Source: Rotaria sordida
Taxonomy: Eukaryota; Rotifera; Eurotatoria; Philodinida; Philodinidae
NCBI GenBank assembly: GCA_905250125.1
Contig: CAJNOL010000137.1
Span: 168,853 to 232,852, forward strand
Reading direction: 5' to 3'
DNA: 64,000 bases
The notes under the pieces were generated by a model. The model was given only the letters and a program-made list of their open reading frames with translations, made no database searches and was not told the DNA's origin. Numbering within the stretch: the stretch's first letter is position 1; every line of letters starts with the position of its first letter. A program made the position numbers and the translations under genes. Shown one piece after another: positions 12,307 to 24,221 of the stretch.

Positions 12307-14007
12307 ATATAATATGTTTCTTGTAAATGAAAATTTATCTGCAAGAAGACTACGATGACGGTCGCATTCTTCTGAATTGCTCGTCAATATATTTTATTCA
12401 AATGAAACATCAGACAATGCAAATGGAAATGTATAGAGCGATGTCTTTTTTTTTTATTAAATCCTATTTAATGACGAACTTCGTTGAATTTTGTTTTAAA
12501 TAGCTAGCAACATTAATAAAATCTCTGAAATATCATCGTTCTTCGTCACACAAAAGTGAAATTCAGTAAAGAGGCAAGTGGAAACGAATCGAATCGAGAA
12601 AGTGATCATGAGATAATCATATCCCTTGTATTTTCTGTCTGCAAACAACACTATGATCCATAAGCTCGCTTCTCAGCATTCTGACAATAAAATTACACTG
12701 CAAAGAACATCGTATGATTCCCATTATCAAAACTGAACCTCGTTGCAAAAGAACTATTTTTCAGATTAAATAGAGTTTCTTGAGGGTCAAAGTCGCAGAT
12801 CCGAATTTCGGCTCTCCAATCGAAGAATGTACCGAACACGGTACCTGAGATACCTTTCAATTTTGATTCTGATCAGCGTCTACAAGATCGTACAACTACC
12901 ACACCTACATTCAGTTTGATTTCGGACAAATCCTCACATAATACTACACGTGTCTGACAGGTCGCTGTTCTAATTTGATTTCATGGATATCAGAACCCTC
13001 AAATACACCCATCGACAAATAACACTACAACTATCCGCTCTCCAGACGATATTTCTTGTTTTTTATAACTATCCGATAATGAAGAAAACAATTAAATTGA
13101 AACTTACACATCTTTCTATATAGTTTCCTTCGCAGAGATAGAAAATATGAAAGATTATTCCGCATTCGTCACCAGGACTATCATGTACACTTGAGCTCAC
13201 TCAATATATTACGATAAGTTTTCAACCGCACCATTGCGAACTATCTTCGCAATGTGATTAATCGTCTCTCCGAATCTTAGTATGGTACACAATCTTTACG
13301 AAATTGATGCAAAAGACATCCACTGTAAAGATTCCACGAAAGTTACTCACAAGTGAGAAGTAGTGGAATATTGAAGAAAGAGGCATAAATTCAAATGTAG
13401 AATCAATGAATCGCGTGACCTGCTAAAATAGAGCCGATTCAGAAATCAGCCATTTGCCATCCTTTTTTTCTTGTTAGCTAGTAAGAGACATAAGATGAGC
13501 ATCTTTATGGAAGATAGATCATACCGATGTGTCCTTTGATCGAAATAATTCTCAGTTAGTATACAGCTAAAGAAGCCCTGCTTACAATACCAACTCAGGA
13601 GTAATAAGTGCATGAAGTCGACTTTCATTTTTCCGCTGGCTTTCTACATTCATCCATATTCAAGTTCAGGTGCAATTGATAGATTCGATCTTTGGCAGTT
13701 GTGTTGTCATTTTCATCAATAACTACATGGGTTCGGAATAAAACTACACAAAACTGGAGCAAACAGGTATCTCAGCTGTTTGCAGATGAATCAGCAATAT
13801 GTAAAAAAACGTACATCAGAACAATAAACGGTATTCTTATCGATTGAACTAGATCCTCGAAAATTTGAAACGATTATGACGTTTCTTTAGAGAAAGAAAA
13901 AAAATGAAAAATCTCCAAGAGACGACAAAAAAAAAAGAAAAATGTTCATTATAGAAAAGATTGAAGACTAATATTGAGCTTCGATTAGACAGCATAATGC
14001 AATTTCA
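12307..14007. other. Gene-free spacer, possibly decayed coding DNA
   Basis: No intact gene. About 12780-13050 is less AT-rich and has short protein-like runs in shifting frames broken by stops, as expected of old decayed coding sequence. No family could be named. The last 150 bases are the 3' flank of the aldo/keto reductase gene. Confidence 0.4.
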
Positions 14008-15024
14008 TTATCGATATTCATCACCACAGTCACCAATGGCGCGGTACAAATCTCGTGATTTTTGAGATACTGCATCGATCTGCTGACGATCGTCGTCATC
14101 GAGACTGAATTCGAATACTCTGGCGTTGTCCTGCAAATGTTCGCTTAATCCTAATCTGGCACCGATAATTACACCTCCTATGGCTGGCTTATCTAAAATG
14201 TAACGCACAGCAACATTAGCAATGCTAACAGTGTGCTTAGTTGCAATTTGTTTGAGAACAACAAGCAATTCTTGAAATAATTGCCATCCACCCCAATGAT
14301 CTACCATATTCTTATATTTTTTCAAACTAACAGTAGTCAAGTCTCCACCTCGTGGTTCCGATTTACCGAGATATTTTTCGGATAGCAAGCCACCGCAGAT
14401 TGTACCATAAGTGAGCAGTTTAATATTATGTTGTTGGCAGAATTGTATCATTTTGACTTCCGGACGACGGTCGACTATGGAGAATTGTACTTGATTCGAA
14501 ACGATTTTGATGCCAGCTTCGAGGATTATTTTTAAACGTTCAGTATCGAAATTTGTCAAAGCCAAATGTTTTATTTTGCCTTCTTTCTGCAGTTCCGACA
14601 TATACTGTAGAGCATCGAGATAATTGTTGTTACGGTAGTCCCACCAATGAAATTGTAGCAAATCAATGGATTCTACACCCATTCTCATTAGAGACTTGTT
14701 AATGTTTTCTTCAACCAATTTTCTCGTCATTTTTATTGGCTGCGGCACCCATTTGGTGAAGACTTCTAGATTACCTAAAGCTTCTTTACCACGAGTAGCG
14801 AGTAACTGCCGTCTGAATTCGCCCATGAGGTCTTCCGCTGGTCCATAATGATCCGCTAAATCCCAAGTAGTAAAGCCAGCATCCACATAACGAAACATTT
14901 CTTGAATAGCAGCTGTTGGATCGATACGTCCATGACCACCAGATACTTGCCACATTCCATTTAAAACTCGACAAATGTTTATATCAGGTGTAAGTTGCAA
15001 TCGACTCAATGTGGGTAATGCCAT
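14008..15024 (-). CDS. Aldo/keto reductase, intronless
   Basis: A single open frame of 338 residues from the ATG at 15024. The frame stays open to 15084, but that extension has no ATG, and a T-rich TTTATTTAG ends exactly at its border, so it is probably 5' leader after splicing. The protein has the (beta/alpha)8 aldo/keto reductase fold that reduces carbonyls with NAD(P)H in the cytosol. The catalytic tetrad is visible, in numbering from the ATG: Asp55 and Tyr60 in WDLADHYGPAE, Lys91 in FTKWVPQ, and His126 in LLQFHWWDY. The C-terminal cofactor region (GVIIGARLGLSEHLQDN) is conserved. The FHWWDY version of the motif is familiar from plant, fungal and bacterial members rather than animal ones. 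With the lack of introns this suggests horizontal origin, which is inference. The substrate cannot be told. Confidence 0.92.
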   Translation of the reverse strand: MALPTLSRLQLTPDINICRVLNGMWQVSGGHGRIDPTAAIQEMFRYVDAGFTTWDLADHYGPAEDLMGEFRRQLLATRGKEALGNLEVFTKWVPQPIKMTRKLVEENINKSLMRMGVESIDLLQFHWWDYRNNNYLDALQYMSELQKEGKIKHLALTNFDTERLKIILEAGIKIVSNQVQFSIVDRRPEVKMIQFCQQHNIKLLTYGTICGGLLSEKYLGKSEPRGGDLTTVSLKKYKNMVDHWGGWQLFQELLVVLKQIATKHTVSIANVAVRYILDKPAIGGVIIGARLGLSEHLQDNARVFEFSLDDDDRQQIDAVSQKSRDLYRAIGDCGDEYR

Positions 15025-15084
15025 TCCTGAAGTTCGGAAGCGTGAGACTTCAAAAGTAGTTGATGAGCAGGTTTCTGTTAACAA

Positions 15085-16284
15085 CTAAATAAACGAAATA
15101 ATCTACCTTTTTCATTCACAGTAATACAAGTTTATCATTTCTTTTTTAATTGATTATTTCTATTAAACAAATGATTACAACGATCACTGACCTTGTATCA
15201 TTATCCACTGTAGTTTACAATAAAAGAATATGCTTATATATAAATATTTTTTTTCTCCTCAATGCTCCTTTTTTTTTACTTTCATTATTCATTCACTTCT
15301 CATTCATGTGAATATACATGGAATTTTATAGGAGAAGAAACTGAAGAGTATTACATTCTTTTTAGTACAGTATTCAACATATCTTTACAAGAATGAAACG
15401 TGAATGAATAATGAAAGCAAAAAGTACGAATACAAAAAAAAAGAAAGAATATCTATATAGTTATATTCTTTTTTCTTAAACTACAGCTAATGTTGCATAT
15501 GTGAATACGATTCTTATGAGCTCAACTAATGATATTTTATTCAAATAGTCGAAGAGAAAATTTATTCTAATATATGTTTAATAATGAAAATTTTTATGAA
15601 TTATCCAAATGGAAATTGTGAACAATTGAAGTCTTCGGTATTCATTGCGATATTTTTTTCTCTTTTACTCAGTGTGAGATGTGAGTCTTGTTTCATATAC
15701 TACAATAAAGTTCAGTATTATCAGTGAAAAACTATTACATAACTTGCAACTAACAATAGATGATTCATCTTGAAGTGATTTGATTCCTGTATAGACTAGA
15801 ATCATTCTACAGTACAAATTAAGATACACCTGAAAGTTAGCTTTACGATCAACTTTAAAGATAGAAGATATTGTTTTACTGTGAAGTTTTACTCCGAACT
15901 TATGTTCCTAGCGTTATCAAGACCTAGATTGATAATATGTCTATGATTTAGAACAAGAAGAATCTGATTAGTGCATACTACGGCACAATCATAGATCCGA
16001 ATGAAAGATGTCAGGAAGGTAGAACATATGCAAACTTATCACCTTTTAAACTCTGAAAAGCAGAAATCGACAAGAAGTTTTATCAGAAAAAAGTAGAAAG
16101 CATATTTTTGATATTAAGATATGTTTAAGTTTTGATTCACTATTATAACAACGGATTTTTACAAAGAAATCTGATATTTATTAACCAAAATCAAGAACAA
16201 AAACAGTTAGACAAATAAATATAGTTATTGAATATGCTTCTTTTATGTAGATTTTTCATCTGATTTGATGACTTGTAATAATTC
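15085..16284. other. Gene-free spacer
   Basis: AT-rich upstream region of the aldo/keto reductase gene. I see no gene, repeat array or transposon end. Confidence 0.5.
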
Positions 16285-16596
16285 TTAACTACCTAATATA
16301 TATTTATGTAATTCAGTACACAATAAGGTAGAATTTAACCGTATTTTTAATTCAACTAATATAAGCCCTGTTGTCATACTAAATCTTCTATCATTTATTA
16401 AATGGTTCATTTGTGGAAATGCTGATTCGACATAAGCATTACTGTAAGGTAATGAATATAAAAAACAAATGAACTTCTTAAAATTTGGTGATTCGGTGAG
16501 AGAAAATAAGAACATCCATAACTGATCAGATCTTATTATTTTGTTGCCTGTTGAATAATCATCATCAGCTTCTTTTCCATCATCGCATACGTTCAC
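16285..16596 (-). mobile_element. hAT transposase C-terminal fragment
   Basis: A 103-codon open frame carries the hAT dimerisation signature: a segment beginning LPYSNAYVESAFPQMNH, then LINDRRFSM and LILVELKIRLN. This matches the usual hATC pattern of a small-residue S-N-A/V-x-V-E motif, a central Asp-Arg-Arg and a terminal L..K..N helix. The catalytic part and BED zinc finger are missing, so this is a truncated relic. A similar but more decayed tail (CTSMNKYLLG) lies inside the insertion at 30929-32844, so the same family has been active here more than once. Confidence 0.65.
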
Positions 16597-16926
16597 TACT
16601 GAAAATCAAAATAATCACTACACTGCACCAAAGAAATCCATTTTCGGAACGATTTTTTCCTTATTTTCTCCGACAAGAAACTAACTGAGGTTAGGAAATC
16701 TCGATTTAAGCAAGATTATTTCTAATAGAGCATTGTCTATAAAGGAGAAATGTCTATTAGACATGAGAAAAAGATTATTGTATGTAAAATTACACCCATC
16801 AAATTATAATGAGTTTTACAAAACGCATCACGATGATACAACATTCGTCATTACTCTAAAAATGTCTATCACACCCTTACCATATAATAGCTCTATGGGT
16901 GTCGGTCTAAAAAGGATGAAAAATCG

Positions 16927-17217
16927 TCATAGTTCAAGGTTTCTTTGTACATAAAAAAATGACAAACTAGTGAGTCGTCCAAAATTTGCCATATGGGCGA
17001 TTGTATGAAGTATGGCTAGTACAGTTATAAATTGACCGACAAATTTATGAAAATCGATATGATCATCGACAGGTAACATTTTTCGAAGAATTTTATTTGT
17101 ACGAATAAATAAAATTGTTTGTTTCAACATAAGAACAATGATGAGTGAACAATTGAAATTCAGCAGCGTACCACCAATTCTTACAAAGACTACGAACACA
17201 TGCGATTGGTTTATCAT
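16927..17217 (-). pseudogene. NADPH oxidase (NOX5/DUOX-type) membrane-domain fragment
   Basis: This 96-codon frame encodes one piece of the ferric-reductase-like membrane domain of NADPH oxidases: RIGGTLLNFNCSLI, then LMLKQTILFIRTNKIL, then LPVDDHIDFHKFVGQ and a helix ending in HTIAHMANF. The histidines in FHKF and HTIAH sit where haem-ligating and neighbouring histidines occur in NOX enzymes. The FAD- and NADPH-binding halves should follow at lower coordinates, but a hAT scrap is found there instead, and no upstream EF-hand or helix exons were found. It is therefore read as a stranded gene fragment. Confidence 0.62.
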
Positions 17218-18866
17218 GGCTCGATGGATAATAATTATATATATTTATTAATTATTTACTAGTAAATTAATAATTATTTTATTTTGCTTTACATTATTTA
17301 CCTAATTATAAAGTAAAGTAAGCATGTCATCCCAACTGTAAAACAAGTCCTATCGAAAGCAAATCAAACAACCAAGAAAAACATCCTACTTCGTTTCTTC
17401 GAAACGTGAATAAATACATCGATTTCTTGTGTTTTTAGTGCATAAAAAAGAAACTGTTAAAAAAAGTACAGCATACAAATGTCAAACATAAAAGGACAAG
17501 CTTTGATTATATTTTGATTGCATTCATCACATGCTTATAAGATTTCTACTATAATTATTCTATCACAAAATCACTTCCCTTTGATGTATCACTTTGAAAA
17601 GCATTTATCATTTACCACACAGGTATGATCATAAAAATATATATGGCATATATTGAGAATTTCTTTTCTGTTTATGGTTATTTTATCCTAAAGCAATCTA
17701 CTTTTATATTACATGAGTGATGTTATAAGTCATGATTTAAAAAACAGAACATATAAAACAACACGAGTCAATGTTGTGAATATAGAAAAAAGGAAGTGAC
17801 ATATGATCAATAGAGAGAAAACTTATCATATTTTTTTTCCCCGACATAGCTGATTGTCAAGTATATATATATATATATATATGTGATACGCTAGCTATAT
17901 ATCCTTGATTTCGGTATTTGTGTATGATGATATTGTGTTAGATTCAAAGTATATTCTTTTGGACATGCTTACAAGGTAGAGTTTAGAAAAATATCGTGGA
18001 TAGTGATTCCTATCGTTAGATAATAGAAATGAAACCTTTATTTCTCAGCGATGAAAATGTGTTGAAGATTGAAAATACTAACGTACACACATATAAAGTA
18101 GTACTATCTACTTCCTCAATCAAGATCGAAATTGGTGAAAATCGTTGATCAATGTTGGTCATAGCTCTCGTGCAATAACTGCTAGGTATATAAAGAAGGT
18201 TAGTGAATAAAATAGTTATGTAGTTGCTTCTCATGGTTACCTCTCTTTTCATTCATTTTTGTTCTTCGTAAATTAAGAATTGTTAACATATTGGAAAATG
18301 TAACTACCGTGAATATCATTCAGATTTTTCAAAAGAACTCTCCATAGAACTATATGGAGATGTCTACTGCAAGACATTTCCTTTCCTGCAAAAAAATCAT
18401 AACCGCAACTTTCAAGAGTGTACATTATGGTGCGGTTTGATTACTGTAAAAATTTCTTCGTCAAATCACGAAGTATATATTTTACGTAGGTGTTAATCAT
18501 TGGTTATTTTACTGTATTATATTCCTAATCATATTCATAAAAATCATCGAGCCAATCTGATGAAACGAAAATTTTAATCCAAAATGATGTTTTTTCCAAT
18601 AGGATTTTTCATTATATATAGTCACTTCCTGGTTTATTGCGAATGTTTTTTTTTAATCGTTTGATTGAAAGATTATCCTATTTGTTGATAACAATACCTG
18701 ACATAAAGACAACGTCATATTTTAGTTGTCGACGAAGGATGTCCTTTATTTCTTTTCAAATGATTTCCATTGATGATAGCATAAGATGAATCTCTTATCT
18801 CGTTCTATTTATTCGTATATCGGAAAATAGTGAATAGTCAAATTCTTTTTGTTTTTGTGTTTTCAG
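17218..18866. other. Gene-free spacer
   Basis: Non-coding DNA between the NOX fragment and the SOD gene. It contains a short (AT)n run at about 17861-17882. Short ORFs here have no family features. It ends with the acceptor-like TGTTTTCAG at 18866. Confidence 0.5.
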
Positions 18867-18893
18867 ATTGTGTTACTTTTAAGACAAGACAAG

Positions 18894-19704
18894 ATGTTGA
18901 CGCTGTCTGTAGTCGTCGTTCTGCTCCTCGTTTACAATAATCAATGTTCTATGATCGCCACAGCCGATGTTAAATATAATTTAAATACTACTTCGATCGG
19001 TGTTTTGACATTTACACAAGACAATGTGAATTCATCGGTGAAAATCACTGGTAGACTGGCAGGACTTTTTAGCAATACTTCATTGGTACGTGTGAAACAA
19101 AGGAAATAATTCTAATTGATTTTTCTGCAAATATGGGTTCTAGGGTTTTCACATTCATGAATTTTCACTGATGGACGGCATAAGAAATTGTACTAAGGCT
19201 GGGCTTCACTTCAACCCATATAGTAAGCTCAATAGTCAATTCAAAATCACTGTTTGAGATGTCTATTCATCTTATAACTTTTTTTTTCTGCAGATGTCAA
19301 ACACGGATCTCAGAATGGTAGTCTAAGTAGTCGTCATGTTGGCGATCTTGGAAACATACAGACGGATACAAACGGTACAGTCACAATTAACATTTCCGAT
19401 TCTATCATTCAACTATATAATAAAAATCAAGCGATTTTCAATCTATCAGTAGTTGTGCACGCTGCTATGGATGATCTCGGACTCGGAACAAGTTCCGACA
19501 GTGCTACTACAGGGTATATTAAAAAACCACTTAATTGAATCTTGTATTTCTCTGATTTTTTTTGACAGAAATGCCGGCCGTCGAGTGGCCTGTGGCAACA
19601 TTGAGCTTCGAATGAATTCATCGAATAGATCGACTCTTCATCTGACCTTCTTAATGGTATCGGTCACCTACCTCTTCTCACTACTCTTTTCCATGTTTTC
19701 ATGA
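18894..19704 (+). CDS. Extracellular Cu/Zn superoxide dismutase, probably GPI-anchored
   Basis: Four exons (18894-19085, 19144-19222, 19294-19513, 19569-19704) join to 208 residues. A signal peptide (MLTLSVVVVLLLVYNNQCS) precedes a complete Cu/Zn SOD domain that dismutates superoxide. All seven metal ligands are present: two His in GFHIHEF, the bridging His in GLHFNPY, His in VKHGSQ, His and Asp in SRHVGDLGN, and His in VVHAAMDD. The disulphide cysteines (RNCTKAG, VACGN) and the catalytic Arg before VACG are kept. After the domain, a small polar stretch (NSSNRS) leads to a hydrophobic C-terminus of about 20 residues, the layout of a GPI-attachment signal or a membrane anchor, which ordinary secreted SODs lack. 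A T-rich acceptor (TTTTCAG) lies 27 bases before the ATG. Confidence 0.93.
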
Positions 19705-19889
19705 CGAAAACGTACTCCAGGTTTTTTCTTCGAATGATTTTCTTTTTTCACTTATTATTATTTTGCTTCGTGTGCATCGTTTTAATGTATGTCTGGTTGT
19801 TCTTGTCTGTATCTGCAATAAAAACGAAGAAGAAGTACATAATCAAAAGTTCTTCATTCTTTTCAGACTGCTCAATGCAATGATCTCTA

Positions 19890-20941
19890 TTGTTTGAAGA
19901 ACTCATTCGTGAGAAATATCTAACCGTATGTGTGATAACAATCGATACTGCTATCGCTCGGCTTTACAGAGAGAAAAACAAAGAACTTCAGGAATGCCCA
20001 GATCAACCATTGGCTTATTGTGAAAGAGCGATTCGATTGAGTCGTGATGAAGTGCTTTTTGAAAGCTTGCAAACCATCTTAGAAGGATCTAAATATATTA
20101 CTAGGATATGGCTCTGGGTGTGGTTGTGAATGTGCGTGTGTAGATGCTGAGTCTTCCACGTACAACTAGTCGATCGAACACGATAAGTGTATTAGAAAAC
20201 AGAAAACAGTGAAAGTCATCAATGATAAATTGACGAAACTTATTGATAGTAACCAATGAGTAGAAAACAAAGTCAATCAACTAGGATGTGGATGTGGATG
20301 TGTTTTTGGGTGTGCACATTTTCGTTCATAGCCACAGCCACAGCCACATCCCACACCTACATCCACACCCTTTCCTATGGTTTGATTGATTGGTCCTATT
20401 ACTTCTTTTTTTCTATTACAGCTGAATACACTCTACTCAATCGTTTATATCGTTACTGGAGACGTTTTGAGGGATCATTCTGATCGGTTCGGATACATTG
20501 AGTTTAGCTCATCAGTGGATTTTTTATCGGTCTCTTAGAAACTATATGCGTGTTGCAATTCTTAAGACTGCGGGTGTGCGTTTGAATTCACGTCAAATCC
20601 GATTGTTGTGTGAACGATATGTTCATGTTTTAAACTTTGATTTCGTTTTTGATTCTCTTATTATTCTTTGTTTGCTTTTTACGTTTGCGAGTGAAACTAT
20701 CTTATCTATGATCTTTTACTATTCTTCATGTACTCTCGCTCTTATGTTAATTCTACGTGATGTACTTTGTCTTGTTTTATCTCTTTACTGGATAGCAATG
20801 AATGCCAGTATAAATAAAGCATATAAAAAAAAACTTATTTGTTTTCACAAGCCACAAAGTACGTTTTTTTCTACGACGGCCTACCTCTCCAAAAAATTTC
20901 TGGCTGCGTGTCTAATCAAGCTAAGTGGAGGTATATTGTGA
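19890..20941 (+). pseudogene. Unidentified gene remnants 3' of SOD
   Basis: Two coding-like stretches lie in the same orientation as SOD. The first (19890-20106) begins at a non-ATG codon. It is charged and helical (FEELIREKYLTVCVITIDTA then ARLYREKNKELQECPDQ) with balanced composition. The second begins after a good acceptor (CTATTACAG at 20420) with AEYTLLNRLYRYWRRFEGSF and then breaks frame; 20498-20640 continues with MSLAHQWIFYRSLRNYMRVA in another frame. Between them is a GT-rich inverted repeat. No family is recognised. I read it as one gene interrupted and decayed, but unrelated pieces cannot be excluded. Confidence 0.3.
20100..20400. repeat. GT/AC-rich imperfect inverted repeat
   Basis: ACTAGGATRTGG followed by TGTGG-type units occurs twice (from 20100 and from 20279). 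The second run is followed at about 20332-20370 by its approximate reverse complement (CACAGCCACAGCCACATCCC, then ACATCCACACCC). The arms are flanked by AATCAA and TTGATT. It looks like a small hairpin element. The units resemble, but are not, the TGTGGG telomere repeat reported for bdelloids. Confidence 0.5.
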
Positions 20942-21045
20942 ATGAAAAATTTGAAAATATAAGAAATAAGTGTTTGAGAATGTCATATTGTTCTAATAAA
21001 TATTCATCTCAAATAACAAGTCCTGATTTAAAGAAGAATCAATAA

Positions 21046-22217
21046 GGATTTTTTGTGATCTCTGATTGTTTGACAATACAATGAGAATACATAAAAGTAA
21101 ACATGTATACAAATAATAAAAGACTGATATTCACTGTTAGTAAATATAAACAAATAGGCGGAGTCTATCATCTTTGTATCCGATAATCATTTTTCCGTTA
21201 GAAATAGAGTAAAAAAATATGTTAGAGACTATATTTCCAAATGAATGGGAGAACAGGCATATTTGTTAACCAAAATTATAGATAATAAATGAAATTTTGA
21301 TGCCACTTAGTAATATTAACTCAAATACAAGAAAAATAAAGAAACGGAAATTTGTATTTATAATATTCTTGCAAGAAAATAATTAAAAATTCGAAATCAC
21401 TATACTTTAATGTTAGAAATTGAGAAGTAGTTCATTCATTCACAATGATGGATTTTTATTTTTGATTTGACTGTAACTATCTAAACGCATCTAATTATCT
21501 ATCAATTATTTAAAACAAAGAGGACACACATATTGAAAAATTCCTTTCGTTACATTTTACTTCTTTTTCTTTCCATTATGAATCAGTTTAAACGAGTTGT
21601 TTGAAAATTTAAGACTAATCCAGAGAAATCTGTACAAGTGACATTTCAGAATAGTCAAAGTCGCTTGTCTTCAGCTGATTTCTAATTGTTTAGCAAATGA
21701 ATATCAAAACTGTATAAACTGACGTCAGAATACCCGTCAGATATTGACTAATGTCGTATTAAATGTTCGAATTCAACTTTCATTTCCCTTTTTTTTCTAT
21801 TATTTTTCTATTTTATTGACTAGTCTGAACGGAGTTAACAGACAAAATGAACCAAACCAGACATAGTCGACGTACATTTCTTCTAAAGATGCAGTCATGA
21901 CAAGTATGCAAGAGGTTTCAGACTAGACCTGATAGATATTGCAAACATTTTGGACTAGTCGTGTCGGTCGTCTTCACTTATTTTTTTACTCACTTGAATA
22001 AACTTCGTATGCCACGTAGATGTTTTTAAGTATTGAATGAATCATCACGTAAAACAAGAAAAAAGAATGAAAAAACGTCTCTATTTTCATTGATAACCAT
22101 AAATGCAGATAGCTTGTAGAAATAAGATATAGTTGAGCGGTCGATAGTTATAATGTGTGGTCTATCATTCAACAAAATTTAACAAACTTTATAGATTATT
22201 TCTCTTTTAAAAACAGA
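21046..22217. other. Gene-free spacer
   Basis: AT-rich non-coding DNA. No gene, transposon end or array is visible. It ends at the AAACAG preceding the ATG of the F-box copy. Confidence 0.5.
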
Positions 22218-24221
22218 ATGTATCAAGTCAAACAACAATTGAATTGTAGCAAATCTTTTCTTGACGAGACAGAAATATTACGAAGTAAGTTTTGAATTAT
22301 ATAGATATATGATTAAATTTCTCTCTTTATTTTTCTAGCAACATTCGAAAAAGAAGAGTAAGTAAGAATAAATATCTTTTTGTTGAATTTCTACTTCATT
22401 GATCTTTTCTAGTACATCGATCACTTGCATTGAAAATTTGTCAAACGAACTTTTCTATGAAATCTTTGAATATCTTGATGATTGTGATATTTATAAAACA
22501 TTTTCTAATCTTAATTCTCGTTTACAACATTTAATTACTAGTTCATTATTTCAGCTCAAGATTAAATTTCATCCTAAGACAACATTTGAACTCATATATT
22601 TATGTCAAAATATTATTCTTCCGAATAGACATTGTATCCTTTCGTTTCATTTGGAGAATAAATTGCTCATCAATGATTTTTTCACATATTGTATCATTGA
22701 TTCATCATTTAATCGTCTTCAATCAATTGTTCTTAGAAATGTTGAAACTAACAGATCTTCATTACTTCTTTTTTATTTAAAGTCATTACCTCGTCTTTTA
22801 TCATTGGCTATGTATATGGATGCAGAATGGGACTGTGATCTTTACAACATCTACCGAATGATTTTTCCTTGTCTTTCCTTAAAATACAATAAATTACCAT
22901 TATTCTCCTGTTCTCAATATGAAGGTATGAATATCTTTACTCTTCTGGCTATCAACGAAAAATTCAGTACTATCGAATATTTAATCATCGATCATCTTTG
23001 TGCTTTCTATGAACTTTTCACTATAATTCAGCACATACCCCGACTACATCATCTGATTTGTAGAAACTTATCAAAATCAAACAATCAATTGAAAAACCAA
23101 ACGCCGATAAGGTTATTCAATCTAACACACACCTATCTTGATATCTATGACGTGTGGTCTGATGAGTTTGAAATATTCATGACAAAACTGTTCGCTCCAG
23201 TGCAAGTATTGTCTATTAAATGTCGCACAGGTGCACATTATCTTGGCGCTGATGATTGGGAACGTTTAATCAGAACACACATACTTTATTTGCGACGATT
23301 CAACTACAAATATCATGTGTACTATCCATTTGATCTGGAAGATAATTTTTATTATATGAAAATCAATCAGTTTACTTCACCGTTTTGGGTTCAACGACAA
23401 TAGTTTGCTGAATTCACGATCAATATGGACAATGAACATCTCAATTACTCGATTCATCCATATAGATACATTTATTTGAGTCTTCTTTATCAATAATGTC
23501 ATCTTTCTTTTCAGGAATATATGGCTTGAAATTTATAAACACCCAGAAGTTGTCTCATATTTTAACCGAAATATTGATAACAATTTTACCCAACGTGTAA
23601 TCATGTCCAGTCGACAAGATGCTGATAACGCTTCAACGCAGTCAGTTCCAGTTATTCAACTTAGTATCAATGGAAATTCTTCTGATAAACAAAATCAATT
23701 ATTTAGTGATAAATTCAAATCCAGATTTTTTGCTGTTCAATTTACACGTTTGAATATTAACTGTAAAGACATTTCTATTGGAATATTAATTAGAATGATA
23801 CATTTGTTACCTAGTTTTAATTCATTGAAAGTATTATGTTTACCACTCATTCAAGCAGCTTGATTTCTTTGATAATGATGCAGAGATTCGTTTTTTAACA
23901 TCGATCAATAACAAAATAATAAAAGTTAATCTTGAAAAGATCAATGATATCGAACAAGTGCATTTTCTTCTTTATCTTTGTGCTTCTATACAATACTTCC
24001 AAGTGGATCTTCCAGAGAACATGGATCTTACAATGCTTGGAAGATTTATTTTAATAAAAGCTAGTACATACGTTTTCCATCTTAATTCTTTATGCCTTTC
24101 TATTCCAAATGCAAACAAAGACATGGTTCATCAATTACAAAAAATGATCGACTCCGAAAAACTACTATCTAACTATAATATTAAATGTATTTGCAATAAT
24201 ATTCTTTTAAAATGGAATTGA
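22218..24221 (+). pseudogene. Bdelloid-type F-box/leucine-rich family copy, broken
   Basis: Exons 22218-22284 and 22339-22357 splice in phase to a long exon from 22413. The F-box core is clear (CIENLSNELFYEIFEYLDDC), followed by a degenerate leucine-rich region ending SPFWVQRQ. The next codon is TAG (23401-23403) where relatives have Trp, and the frame continues as FAEFTINMDNEHLNYSIHPY. After another exon (from about 23517) the frame shifts near 23862 before DFFDNDAEIRFLTSINNK, and the family's usual tail then runs to LLKWN and the stop at 24221. F-box proteins recruit substrates to SCF ubiquitin ligases. This family is present in many copies in bdelloids. One nonsense change and one frameshift make a recent pseudogene the best reading; recoding or assembly error is the alternative. 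Confidence 0.75.

Noticed and set aside
14666..14974. ORFs in other frames of the aldo/keto reductase gene
   Set aside because: They are shadows of the well-supported 338-residue frame.
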